Below are positions 1 through 8,408 of a stretch of DNA of 29,754 nucleotides, in pieces. The translations under genes were made by a program, and so were the position numbers. Within the stretch, counting starts at the first letter, position 1. Each line of letters starts with the position of its first letter. The notes below the pieces were generated by a model. It saw nothing but the letters and a program-made list of their open reading frames with translations, ran no database searches and was not told the DNA's origin. Source of the stretch: JBCDCU01 sp039180865 (lineage in GTDB: Bacteria; Pseudomonadota; Alphaproteobacteria; Rhizobiales; JACESI01); contig JBCDCZ010000016.1 of assembly GCA_039180865.1 (NCBI GenBank), positions 1 to 29,754 of the forward strand. The letters run 5' to 3'.

Positions 1-149
1 AATGCGGTAAGACTTGCCCTCAAGGCGACATTCGCCCGCTCACCGGCAGACATTCCCGCCGTGACAACCAGAAATATCGGTGCAAGGCCGAGCGGGTCGA
101 TGATGACAAAGAGTGTGGCAAAGGCGTTGATCAGCCAATCGAATGCCAT
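1..149 (-). CDS. MarC family inner-membrane protein, 5' part only
   Basis: This is the N-terminal 49 codons of a leftward gene that runs off the left edge. The translation begins MAFDWLINAFATLFVIIDPLG and continues with a GLAPIFLVVTAGMS stretch, which is the typical first membrane segment and IDPxGxxPIF motif of the MarC (UPF0056) family. These are six-helix inner-membrane proteins once linked to multiple antibiotic resistance; their substrate is unsettled. The ATG is preceded on its strand by an AGGAG ribosome site about 6 nt upstream, which supports the start. It is divergent from gyrA. Only the first helix is visible, so the family call rests on a short but characteristic segment. Confidence 0.8.
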   Translation of the reverse strand, partial: MAFDWLINAFATLFVIIDPLGLAPIFLVVTAGMSAGERANVALRASLTA

Positions 150-208
150 GACACCGCTCCTGGAAAAGAGGGTTGGACGGGGAAACTCATCGACCGCCTA
201 TCATGGTT

Positions 209-228
209 GTTGTGGAACCGTCCACAAC
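209..228. repeat. 8-bp perfect inverted repeat between marC and gyrA
   Basis: GTTGTGGA (209-216) and TCCACAAC (221-228) are perfect inverted arms around a 4-nt loop. No T-run follows on either strand, so it does not look like an intrinsic terminator. It sits in the marC 5' leader and upstream of gyrA. Each arm contains the TCCACA core of a DnaA box, but neither is a full box. Function unknown; an operator or a leader hairpin is possible. Confidence 0.5.
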
Positions 229-409
229 TTCTCACGGGCATCAATTTAAATCATTGATATTCCAAAATAATATCCATGAAAGAACTCGGTAAAAATTCGC
301 CATTTCCGTTTGAATCGCCTATATAATGTAACACACAGGCGCAGCTGCGGCCCCAATCGGGACTTCCACTTGCGCGCGCCTCGTCTAGCCTTTGACAACG
401 GGGAACTTC

Positions 410-3157
410 TTGTCCGATCAACCGACCCCGCCGCCCAGCGGCCCGCCTTCCGGTGATGAGCCTGGCGATATCGCTTCCATCTCCATCATCGATGAAATGA
501 AAAAGTCCTATCTCGATTACGCAATGAGCGTGATCGTGAGCCGGGCGCTCCCTGACGTCAGAGACTGATTGAAGCCGGTCCATCGGCGTATTCTTTTTTC
601 GATGCATGAAAACGGCTACGATTGGAACAAGCCATATCGCAAATCCGCCCGCGTCGTCGGCGATGTAATCGGTAAATATCACCCGCACGGGGATAGCGCG
701 ATCTATGACGCGCTGGTGCGCATGGCCCAGAATTTCTCAATGCGCCTTCCGCTGGCAGACGGTCAGGGCAATTTTGGATCGATCGACGGCGACCCGCCCG
801 CAGCCATGCGGTACACTGAAATCCGCCTCGCTAAGGTTTCTCACACGCTCCTTGACGATATCGACAAGGACACGGTCGATTTTCAGGACAATTACGACAA
901 TTCCGAACTCGAACCGGTTGTCCTTCCGGCCAAGTTTCCGAACCTTTTGGTCAATGGATCAGGCGGCATCGCCGTTGGTATGGCGACGAATATTCCGCCA
1001 CACAATCTCGGTGAAGTCATTGCAGCCTGCAAAGCCTATATCGATGATCCGTCAATCGATGTGCTCGGTCTCATGAACTACATTCCCGGACCGGATTTCC
1101 CGACCGGCGCGCAGATCCTTGGTCGCTCCGGCATTCGCCAGGCCTACCTCACAGGACGTGGCAGCGTGGTCATGCGGGGGAAGGTCGAAGTCGAGGAAAT
1201 CCGCAGGGAACGCGAAGCGCTGATCGTCACCGAGATCCCGTATCAGGTGAACAAGGCGAGCATGATCGAGAAGATCGCAGAACTCGTTCGCGACAAGCGC
1301 ATCGAGGGCATCTCCGACATTCGCGACGAGAGCGACCGAAACGGCATGCGGGTGGTGATTGAACTCAAGCGCGACGCGGTTGCGGATGTCATCCTCAATC
1401 AGCTCTACCGGTTCTCGCCGCTCCAATCGACATTCGGTGTTAACATCGTGGCGCTCAATGGCGGCAAGCCGGAGCAGATGACACTTCTCGATCTCATCCG
1501 TGCTTTTGTCGGATTTCGGGAAGAAGTCGTTTCCCGGCGGACCAAGTTCCTCCTCAACAAAGCGCGGGAACGCGCCCATGTCTTGGTCGGCTTGGCGATT
1601 GCCGTTGCAAACATCGACGAGGTGATTTCACTCATCCGAAACGCGCCAGATCCAGCAACGGCCCGCGCGCAATTGATGGAGCGCCACTGGCCGGCAAAAG
1701 ACGTAGCCCCCTTGGTGGAACTCATTGACGATCCGCGTCATGGCCTTGAAACCGATGGCACATATCGTCTCTCAGAAGAGCAGGCACGCGCCATCCTGGA
1801 TCTCAGGCTTCAGCGCCTAACAGCCCTTGGCCGCGAAGAGATCGACGGCGAGCTCCAGAAGCTTGCCGCAAGCATCCGCGATTATCTCGATATCCTCGGC
1901 TCCCGCGAGCGGATTATGACGATCATCAAAGATGAACTGACTGAAATCTCAGATGAGTTTTCAAACGAGCGTCGCACGGAAATTCTCGAGGGCGGCGCCG
2001 ATCTCGAAGATGAAGACCTGATACAGCGCGAGGATATGGTTCTGACCGTGACCCACGGTGGCTATATCAAACGCGTTGCCCTTGATACCTATCGGGCGCA
2101 ACGCCGCGGTGGTAAGGGCCGGGCTGGCATGTCCACCAAGGACGAAGACTTCGTGACCCGTCTCTTTGTGGCCAACACCCACACGCCGATCCTGTTTTTC
2201 ACGTCCCGTGGCATCGTCTACAAGATGAAGGTCTGGCGGCTTCCGCTCGCAGCACCGCACGCGCGTGGCAAGGCGCTCGTCAATCTCCTACCGCTTGAAC
2301 AGGGCGAGCGGATCACAACCATCATGCCGCTTCCCGAAGACGAGGAAAGCTGGAACACGCTCGACGTTATGTTCGCCACCAACCGTGGATCGGTCAGGCG
2401 GAATAAGCTCTCCGATTTCGTACAGGTGAACCGCAACGGCAAGATTGCCATGAAGCTTGACGAGGGCATGGACATACTTGCCGTCGAACCGTGCAGCGAA
2501 AACGACGATGTGTTGCTGACAACCACCAATGGTCTTTGCATCCGCTTCCCGGTGACCGACGTCCGGGTTTTCCAAAGCCGCGACTCGACCGGGGTGCGCG
2601 GTATTAATCTCGGCCAGAATGACGAAGTGATTTCCATGTCGATCGTCCGGCATTTCGAAGCGCGGCCGGATGAACGGTCGTTGTACCTTAAGCAACGGCG
2701 CCTGATTGACGGCAACACCGGTGATTTCAGCGAAGACGATGAAGAAACGCCGAGCGAAAACGCACAGCTTGATCCGGAGCGCTACGCCGAAATGAGCGCA
2801 GCAGAGGAATTCCTCCTCACCGTCTCGGAAAACGGTTACGGCAAGCGCTCTTCGCTCTTCGAGTACCGGATCTCCGGACGCGGCGGAAAAGGCATCGCCG
2901 CCATGACGGTCAGCCAGCGAAACGGCCCCTTGATCGCATCTTTCCCGATTGAAGAGAGCGACCAACTCATGCTTGTTACCGATCAGGGCAAGCTGATCCG
3001 TATTCCAGTCGATGGTATCCGGATTGCCGGCCGCTCAACCCAGGGCGTGACGCTGTTCCAAACAGCGGAAGGCGAACGGGTTGTATCGGTTGAGCGCATT
3101 TCGGACGTCGGAGGCGACGGAGACGAGGCGGAAGAAGAAGAAGCGACGGAGGAATAG
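410..3157 (+). CDS. gyrA: DNA gyrase subunit A, interrupted by an in-frame TGA at codon 53
   Basis: GyrA is the DNA breakage-reunion subunit of gyrase, which introduces negative supercoils as an A2B2 tetramer. Translation from TTG at 410 (GGGGA ribosome site at 400-404) gives the GyrA N-terminus, including SYLDYAMSVIVSRALPDVRD. It then meets TGA at 566-568 and resumes in the same frame with LKPVHRRILFSM. The remaining 862 codons are intact: catalytic Tyr in AMRYTEIRLA (codon 135), wild-type Ser and Asp at the usual quinolone positions in GDSAIYDALV, the GyrA-box QRRGGKG, a six-bladed C-terminal domain with the acidic insert common in alphaproteobacteria, and an acidic tail. The TGA replaces the Gly equivalent to E. 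coli Gly40. Elsewhere in the window TGA ends genes normally. A sequencing error, a real nonsense mutation or an unusual read-through are the options. Confidence 0.93.
566..568 (+). other. In-frame TGA within gyrA replacing an invariant glycine
   Basis: The codons read GAC TGA TTG AAG CCG, where GyrA proteins have Asp-Gly-Leu-Lys-Pro. One base change from GGA (G to T) would produce it. Reading frame is kept on both sides, so this is a substitution and not an indel. A TTG codon directly follows the stop and could in principle allow re-initiation, but the product would lack the first N-terminal helices. Confidence 0.9.
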
Positions 3158-3242
3158 TCCGTCGCGGTTTCACATCCCCTGCGATTGCTTTGCTTTGATG
3201 TTTCGGGATTGTGCCGAAACGGTATCTGAAGGAACGGCGTAG

Positions 3243-3869
3243 ATGATTTTTGAACCCTCGATCCTTTTGACCTACTGCATCGCGTCGATCGCGATCATTA
3301 TTGTGCCTGGTCCGACGGTCACAGTGATCATAGCCAATTCACTCAGTAATGGCAGTCGCGCGGGCTACGCCAACGTCGCGGGCACTCAGGCCGGTCTTGC
3401 GATAATGATTGTTATTCTGGCGCTCGGCCTTGAAACGATCGTTGAGAACCTCTCACATGTATTTACCTATGTGAAACTTGCGGGCGCCGCTTATTTGATC
3501 TGGCTCGGTTACAAGCTCCTTCGCTCCGATGGCCGAATTGGCAAACCCGATAAAAACGAAAAAGGAAAGTCTCTTTTCGGGTACTTCTGGCAAGGTTTTC
3601 TGGTGATTTGGTCAAATCCGAAAGCGCTGTTTTTCTTTGGCGCCTTCATCCCGCAATTTATTGAACCGACCCAGGACGCGATCACACAGACACTCATCCT
3701 CGGCTTTATCTTCATGGCTCTCGCCACGCTGCTCGATGGTGCCTATGCGGCACTGGCGGGTGGCGCAGGCAAGCTCCTCACGCGCTCGAATGTCCGGTTC
3801 CTGGAAAAGGTTAGTGGAACCTGCCTAATTGGCGGCGGTCTCTGGCTTGCTTTCAGCAAAAAGGCGTAG
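3243..3869 (+). CDS. LysE/RhtB-family amino-acid exporter
   Basis: A 208-residue, strongly hydrophobic protein with about six predicted membrane segments, the usual size for the LysE/RhtB family of amino-acid and homoserine-lactone exporters. The first helix carries the family signature IIIVPGPTVTVIIANSLSNGSRAG. A second signature is seen at about residues 78-92 (KLAGAAYLIWLGYKLL). A later NPKALFFFGAFIPQF stretch is also characteristic. The ATG is preceded by AAGGAA about 8-9 nt upstream. It lies between gyrA and coaD with its own short gaps, so it may be expressed separately. Substrate cannot be read from the sequence. Confidence 0.88.
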   Translation: MIFEPSILLTYCIASIAIIIVPGPTVTVIIANSLSNGSRAGYANVAGTQAGLAIMIVILALGLETIVENLSHVFTYVKLAGAAYLIWLGYKLLRSDGRIGKPDKNEKGKSLFGYFWQGFLVIWSNPKALFFFGAFIPQFIEPTQDAITQTLILGFIFMALATLLDGAYAALAGGAGKLLTRSNVRFLEKVSGTCLIGGGLWLAFSKKA

Positions 3870-3943
3870 AGCTGGGCTGAAATACCCGGCTACCGCGTCA
3901 AAAGGCGTTGCGTAAGCCCATTTTGCAAAGTATCAGGGCTGCC

Positions 3944-4441
3944 ATGAAACGCATTGCCTTTTACCCCGGTTCTTTCGATCCGATTACCAATGGTCATATC
4001 GATGTCCTCGTCCAAAGCGCGGCCTTGTTCGATGAAATCATCGTTGGAATAGGCGTCCATCCCGGTAAGAAACCATTGTTTAGTTTCGAAGAACGGGCGG
4101 ATCTTATCAAAGCGTCGCTGCTTGAAGCCAACATTGTCGCTGAGGATGGTGTAAAGGTCACTGCCTTCGACAATTTACTTGTCCATGCCGCTCAAGCTGC
4201 TGGCGCAAGTGTGATCGTAAGGGGCTTGAGAGACGGAACCGACCTCGACTATGAAATGCAAATGGCCGGAATGAATGGAAGCATGGTCCCTGGAATTAAG
4301 ACCGTTTTCCTGCCGGCGAATCCGCTTGTACGCCCGATTACTGCCACCCTTGTCAGGCAAATCGCCGCCATGGGTGGTGACGTCACCTCTTTCGTTCCAA
4401 AGGCCGTGGAACAGGCGTTACGGGAAAAATTTGCGGCCTAG
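3944..4441 (+). CDS. coaD: Phosphopantetheine adenylyltransferase
   Basis: CoaD transfers AMP from ATP to 4'-phosphopantetheine, the fourth step of coenzyme A synthesis, in the cytosol. The 165-residue product begins MKRIAFYPGSFDPITNGHID, with the nucleotidyltransferase TNGH motif. It continues with RGLRDGTDLDYEMQMAGMN and ends with ITATLVRQIA, the ISSTxVR-type ATP-binding motif. Length fits the family (about 160). A TTG 12 codons upstream at 3908 would extend the frame, but the family starts at MKRIAFYPG, so ATG 3944 is chosen. The exported cyclophilin gene follows after 28 nt, probably in the same transcript. Confidence 0.96.
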   Translation: MKRIAFYPGSFDPITNGHIDVLVQSAALFDEIIVGIGVHPGKKPLFSFEERADLIKASLLEANIVAEDGVKVTAFDNLLVHAAQAAGASVIVRGLRDGTDLDYEMQMAGMNGSMVPGIKTVFLPANPLVRPITATLVRQIAAMGGDVTSFVPKAVEQALREKFAA

Positions 4442-4469
4442 CCTCTTCTTTCAACTTAAGGATGAAACT

Positions 4470-4997
4470 ATGACACATCTCTTCAAGACAGTGATTGCTG
4501 CTGCAATCGGCCTGTTTGTTGCCGTGCAGGCTCAAACCGCCCTTGCAGCTGAGAAACTCGTTCTGGAAACGACAAAGGGCACAGTCGAAATTGAGCTGAT
4601 GACAACAGTCGCCCCTCGTCATGTGGCACAAATCAAGAAGCTTGCGAAGGAAGGTTTCTACGACGGCGTGATCTTTCACCGCGTGATTGAAGGCTTTATG
4701 GCCCAAACCGGCGACCCGACCGGTACCGGACGTGGAGGCTCGAATGAGCCGGATATCCCCGCAGAATTCTCTAATGTTCCCTTCGAACGTGGCGTTGTAG
4801 GCATGGCGAGAACGAGCGATCCAAACAGCGCCAACTCACAATTCTTTATCATGTTCGATTCAGCCCCATTCCTGAACGGCGATTACACTGTCTTCGGACG
4901 CGTGGTTTCCGGTATGGATGCGATCGACTCGATCAATCGCGGCGAACCGCCAAGCAATCCTGATCGCATCGTCAAAATGACGGTGACCCGGAATTAA
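4470..4997 (+). CDS. ppiA: Exported cyclophilin-type peptidyl-prolyl isomerase
   Basis: Cyclophilins catalyse cis-trans isomerisation of X-Pro bonds during protein folding. The 175-residue product has a Sec signal peptide: MTHLFKT, a hydrophobic core and an AxA cleavage region (QTALAAEK, about residues 23-28), so it acts in the periplasm. The cyclophilin core shows FHRVIEGFMAQTGDPTGTG, GVVGMAR and NSANSQFFI, including the catalytic Arg of FHRV and the Gln and Phe of FMAQ. A longer open frame starts upstream inside coaD, but ATG 4470 has AAGGATG just upstream and starts the signal peptide. It is tandem with a cytosolic paralogue 15 nt downstream. Confidence 0.93.
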   Translation: MTHLFKTVIAAAIGLFVAVQAQTALAAEKLVLETTKGTVEIELMTTVAPRHVAQIKKLAKEGFYDGVIFHRVIEGFMAQTGDPTGTGRGGSNEPDIPAEFSNVPFERGVVGMARTSDPNSANSQFFIMFDSAPFLNGDYTVFGRVVSGMDAIDSINRGEPPSNPDRIVKMTVTRN

Positions 4998-5012
4998 GAA
5001 AAGGACTAAGAA

Positions 5013-5486
5013 GTGACTGATACAAACGAAGCAGAAAACACGCTCCTGTTTGAAACAACAGTGGGAGCGGTGACGATCCGCCTGCGCCCTGACTTGGCGC
5101 CAAACCATGTTACGCGGATTAAAGAGCTCACCCGGGAAGGTTTTTACGACGGCACACCGTTCCATCGCGTAATCGATGGATTTATGGCTCAGGGCGGCGA
5201 TCCAACCGGAACCGGGACCGGCGGCTCACAGAAGCCGGATCTCAATGCAGAGTTCAACGATGGGAAACATGTTCGCGGGACTTGCTCTATGGCGCGGGCC
5301 ATGAACCCGAATTCGGCGAACTCGCAATTCTTCATCTGCTTCACCGATGCTGGCTTCCTGGACGGACAATACACCGTGTGGGGTGAAGTCACTGATGGCA
5401 TGGACAATGTCGACAGGATCAAGCGCGGTGAACCCGTTCAGGATCCGGACCGCATCGTCAAGGCAAGCATTGCCGCTGATGCCTAA
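5013..5486 (+). CDS. ppiB: Cytosolic cyclophilin-type peptidyl-prolyl isomerase
   Basis: A 157-residue cyclophilin without a signal peptide, so a cytosolic folding isomerase. It contains FHRVIDGFMAQGGDPTGTGTGG and NSANSQFFICF, the complete PPIase core with the catalytic Arg. The start is GTG at 5013, preceded by AAAGGA about 7-8 nt upstream; no other start gives a better fit. It closely resembles the exported copy just upstream, which suggests tandem duplication with loss or gain of the signal peptide. queA follows 68 nt downstream. Confidence 0.93.
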   Translation: MTDTNEAENTLLFETTVGAVTIRLRPDLAPNHVTRIKELTREGFYDGTPFHRVIDGFMAQGGDPTGTGTGGSQKPDLNAEFNDGKHVRGTCSMARAMNPNSANSQFFICFTDAGFLDGQYTVWGEVTDGMDNVDRIKRGEPVQDPDRIVKASIAADA

Positions 5487-5554
5487 GAGCTAACGGCACC
5501 AGCATTGGTTAAACGAGATCGTTCGAACCGCCGATACACTCGCGACAACGCGTT

Positions 5555-6640
5555 ATGAAACTTGACGAATTCGACTTCGATCTCCCGGAGGAGCGCATTG
5601 CGCTCCATCCGGCACGTCCGCGTGACAGTGCACGCATGCTGGTTGTGCAACCGTGGCGCGAACAGCCGATCTTCAACGCCAGAGTCCGGGATCTTCCATC
5701 GTTTCTGCGGCCGGGAGATGCGCTTGTCGTGAATGACACGCGGGTGATCCCTGCGCAGCTTTCAGCAGTACGCGAACGCCAGACCAATCAAGGCAAGATA
5801 GAAGCCTCGGTTGATCTGACGCTCCATCTGCGAACGGACGATGACAGCTGGGATGCTTTTGCGCGGCCCGCCAGGAAATTGGAACCCGGCGACCTGCTCA
5901 TCTTCAGCGAGGACCTCACAGCCCGGGTTGGCGAGAAGCGTCAGGGCGGAGAAGTCAGCCTGCACTTTTCAAAGACCGGGCCGGTTCTGGATGAGGCGAT
6001 CAAGGCGATCGGCGAGATGCCACTCCCACCTTACATCGCGCTAAGGCGGGGCCATCTTTCCAGTGATCGCGAAGATTACCAGACGATCTATGCGAAAAGG
6101 GAAGGGGCTGTCGCCGCACCAACCGCCGGTCTGCACACGACGGACGAACTTCTGGATGCCGTTAGGGCGCAAGGCGTACACGTTCACACGGTAACCCTGC
6201 ATGTCGGTGCGGGAACGTTCCAACCCGTCAAAACCGATAATGTCGAAGAACACAAAATGCATTCCGAAGTTGGCGAGATCGATCCGGAGACGGCACTTGC
6301 CCTCAACGAAGTCCGCCGCAATGGCCGACGCATCATTGCTGTCGGGACGACAACATTGCGCCTTCTCGAAAGCGCAGTTTCAGGCTCCGGCGAAATCATG
6401 CCCTTTAAATCAGCGACCGATATCTTCATCACGCCAGGTTATCGGTTCACTGCGGTCGATATCCTCATGACCAATTTCCATCTGCCGCGCTCAACGCTAT
6501 TCATGCTGGTCTCGGCGTTCTCAGGCCTCTCGTTGATGAAACAGGCTTATCAACACGCGATCCAGTCAGAATACCGGTTCTATTCTTACGGCGATGCATC
6601 GCTCCTATGGCGCACCGACTTACCCGAGGCACTGCGCTGA
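5555..6640 (+). CDS. queA: S-adenosylmethionine:tRNA ribosyltransferase-isomerase
   Basis: QueA transfers and isomerises the ribosyl moiety of S-adenosylmethionine onto preQ1-modified tRNA, giving epoxyqueuosine at position 34. The 361-residue product starts MKLDEFDFDLPEERIALHPA and contains ALVVNDTRVIPAQL, AVAAPTAGLHTTDELL, VTLHVGAGTFQPV and MTNFHLPRSTLFMLVSAF, all conserved QueA blocks. Its TGA overlaps the tgt ATG by one base (TGATG at 6638-6642), a coupling arrangement. tgt makes the preQ1-tRNA substrate, so the two genes act in successive steps. Confidence 0.97.
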   Translation: MKLDEFDFDLPEERIALHPARPRDSARMLVVQPWREQPIFNARVRDLPSFLRPGDALVVNDTRVIPAQLSAVRERQTNQGKIEASVDLTLHLRTDDDSWDAFARPARKLEPGDLLIFSEDLTARVGEKRQGGEVSLHFSKTGPVLDEAIKAIGEMPLPPYIALRRGHLSSDREDYQTIYAKREGAVAAPTAGLHTTDELLDAVRAQGVHVHTVTLHVGAGTFQPVKTDNVEEHKMHSEVGEIDPETALALNEVRRNGRRIIAVGTTTLRLLESAVSGSGEIMPFKSATDIFITPGYRFTAVDILMTNFHLPRSTLFMLVSAFSGLSLMKQAYQHAIQSEYRFYSYGDASLLWRTDLPEALR

Positions 6641-7770
6641 TGGCGACACCATTCTCGTTCAACGTCCTTGCAACCGATGGCGATGCAAGGCGCGGAGAGA
6701 TCACGACCAAGAGGGGAAATATCAGAACACCCGCCTTCATGCCGGTCGGGACAGCCGCGACGGTGAAGGCGATGTATCCCGAGCAGGTCCGCGCACTCGG
6801 CGCCGACATCATTCTTGGCAACACCTATCATCTGATGTTGCGCCCCGGAGCGGAACGGATCGACCGCCTCGGCGGATTGCACCAGTTCATGAACTGGCCG
6901 TATCCAATCCTAACCGATTCCGGTGGCTTCCAGGTTATGTCGCTGGCTTCTTTGCGGAAGCTAACAGAAGAGGGGGTCACCTTCAAATCCCATATCGACG
7001 GCACGCCCTACGAGATGACGCCGGAACGCTCGGTAGAAATCCAGTGCCTGTTGGGATCCGACATCCAAATGCAGCTTGATGAATGCGTCGCGCTGCCAGC
7101 TCCATTCGAGGAAATGGAACGCGCCATGGAGCTGTCGCTTAGATGGGCTGAACGCTCAAAGGCTGCGTTTGGAGAGCGACCGGAACAGGCCCTGTTCGGT
7201 ATCGTCCAGGGCGGTGACAATACGAACCTGCGGGAACGGTCAGCCGACCGCCTCGTGGACATGGATTTCAAAGGCTATTCCATCGGCGGACTTGCCGTTG
7301 GTGAACCGCAGGATGTTATGCTCGAAATGCTCGGCGTCACATGTCCAAGATTACCTCAGGATAAACCCCGCTACCTTATGGGCGTCGGGACGCCGGATGA
7401 TCTTCTGAAAGCCGTGGCCAGGGGCGTCGACATGTTCGATTGTGTCATGCCGACACGGTCGGGCCGTCACGGTCAGGCATTCACGCGCTTTGGCAAGATC
7501 AATCTTAAAAACGCACGCCATCAGGACGATCCACGTCCACTCGACGAGGAGAGCGATTGCGAAGCGACGAGCCGCTACAGTCGGGCCTATTTGCACCATC
7601 TTGTAAGGGCGAATGAATCGCTTGCAGGCATGCTGCTGACCTGGAACAACCTTGCCTATTACCAGACCCTGATGGCAGGCGTGCGCGAAGCAATAGAGGC
7701 GGGGCGTTTTGCGGATTATTGCGCGAGCGTGTCAGAAGGCTGGGAGCGGGGTGATATGGCCCCTGTTTGA
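6640..7770 (+). CDS. tgt: tRNA-guanine transglycosylase lacking most zinc ligands
   Basis: Tgt exchanges guanine-34 for preQ1 in GUN-anticodon tRNAs. The 376-residue product has the nucleophile and acid residues in LTDSGGF (Asp93) and FDCVMPTR (Asp267), and the substrate-binding GIVQGG. The start at 6640 overlaps the queA stop; an in-frame ATG 11 codons upstream lies within queA and gives residues foreign to the family. The usual zinc site Cys-x-Cys-x2-Cys plus His reads Ser305, Cys307, Thr310 and Asn336, so three of four ligands are replaced. I recall similar zinc-poor Tgt proteins in Rhizobiales, but could not check that here. Otherwise full length. Confidence 0.96.
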   Translation: MATPFSFNVLATDGDARRGEITTKRGNIRTPAFMPVGTAATVKAMYPEQVRALGADIILGNTYHLMLRPGAERIDRLGGLHQFMNWPYPILTDSGGFQVMSLASLRKLTEEGVTFKSHIDGTPYEMTPERSVEIQCLLGSDIQMQLDECVALPAPFEEMERAMELSLRWAERSKAAFGERPEQALFGIVQGGDNTNLRERSADRLVDMDFKGYSIGGLAVGEPQDVMLEMLGVTCPRLPQDKPRYLMGVGTPDDLLKAVARGVDMFDCVMPTRSGRHGQAFTRFGKINLKNARHQDDPRPLDEESDCEATSRYSRAYLHHLVRANESLAGMLLTWNNLAYYQTLMAGVREAIEAGRFADYCASVSEGWERGDMAPV

Positions 7771-7775
7771 GCGAC

Positions 7776-8234
7776 CTAAAGGGCCAGCGCTTCTGCTTCT
7801 TTCAGATGGACGGCAGTGATCTTCCAGCTTCCGTCTTCCTGTTGTGAGAGCGCATATTGCGCCTCATAGAGCTTGCCGTTCTGCGCTGTGATGAAAAGCG
7901 ATTGCACAATGCGCGTCCCATCCTTTGAAGACGGACCGAATTCGAAGGCCTGAGGTCGATAAACAGGAAAGTAACCGCGCTTCACCATTGTCATGAAGGT
8001 GAGTGGTGAGCCGAAGTGTGACTTGATGCCGGGAGATGCAAAACTGAATGCCGTCTCGGCATCATCCCTCAGAAACGCATCGATCTGCTCGCGGATCACT
8101 TCCTGCGCAGCATTGATACCGGGATCTTCTGCAAGCGCCTTATCAGACGCCGCCGGTAAGACAAGGATTGCAAGTCCCAGGCAAAGGGCGAGAATGAATT
8201 TTGAAAGGGGTTGAGTTCGAAGCACTCCGTCCAT
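7776..8234 (-). CDS. Small exported DUF4864-like protein
   Basis: A 152-residue protein with an N-terminal signal peptide (positively charged start, LSKFILALCLGLAILVLP core, cleavage probably near ALAEDPG at about residue 36). The rest resembles DUF4864: IREQIDAFLRDDAETAFSFASPGIKSHFGSP and a PVYRPQAFEFG stretch, ending in a mixed beta segment. This is a lone SnoaL/NTF2-like fold candidate with no assigned function. ATG 8234 has a GGGAGG ribosome site; a longer frame from 8288 lacks one. It is convergent with tgt, with only 5 nt between stops. Confidence 0.75.
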   Translation of the reverse strand: MDGVLRTQPLSKFILALCLGLAILVLPAASDKALAEDPGINAAQEVIREQIDAFLRDDAETAFSFASPGIKSHFGSPLTFMTMVKRGYFPVYRPQAFEFGPSSKDGTRIVQSLFITAQNGKLYEAQYALSQQEDGSWKITAVHLKEAEALAL

Positions 8235-8332
8235 GAATAGCCTCCCGGTTTTGGTAATAGAGGCTATGGCAGTTGGCGGAGCATTCAAGCGCCTAGTCGA
8301 AATTTGCGAACAGGACTCCCAAAGAATTATAA

Positions 8333-8360
8333 ATTATATATAAATAACAATGTTTTGCAA
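8333..8360 (-). promoter_or_regulatory. Sigma-70-like promoter for the DUF4864-like gene
   Basis: On the minus strand, TTGCAA (8360-8355) and TATAAT (8338-8333) are separated by 16 nt in a very A+T-rich stretch. This places transcription start near 8326, about 90 nt before the gene's ATG. The A+T richness means a chance match is possible. Confidence 0.5.
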
Positions 8361-8408
8361 TATTTTTTTAAAGTGATTTAAAAGAATTCTTTTCCAAATT
8401 GCTGCCGC

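Noticed and set aside
322..327. TATAAT as the -10 of a gyrA promoter
   Set aside because: The hexamer is perfect but no acceptable -35 lies 16-18 nt upstream, so I did not list a promoter.
566..568. TGA recoded as glycine or another residue genome-wide
   Set aside because: Several genes in the window end at TGA with family-typical lengths, so TGA works as a stop here.
251..688. 145-codon minus-strand frame over the gyrA start region
   Set aside because: It overlaps the conserved GyrA N-terminus and resembles no family I know.
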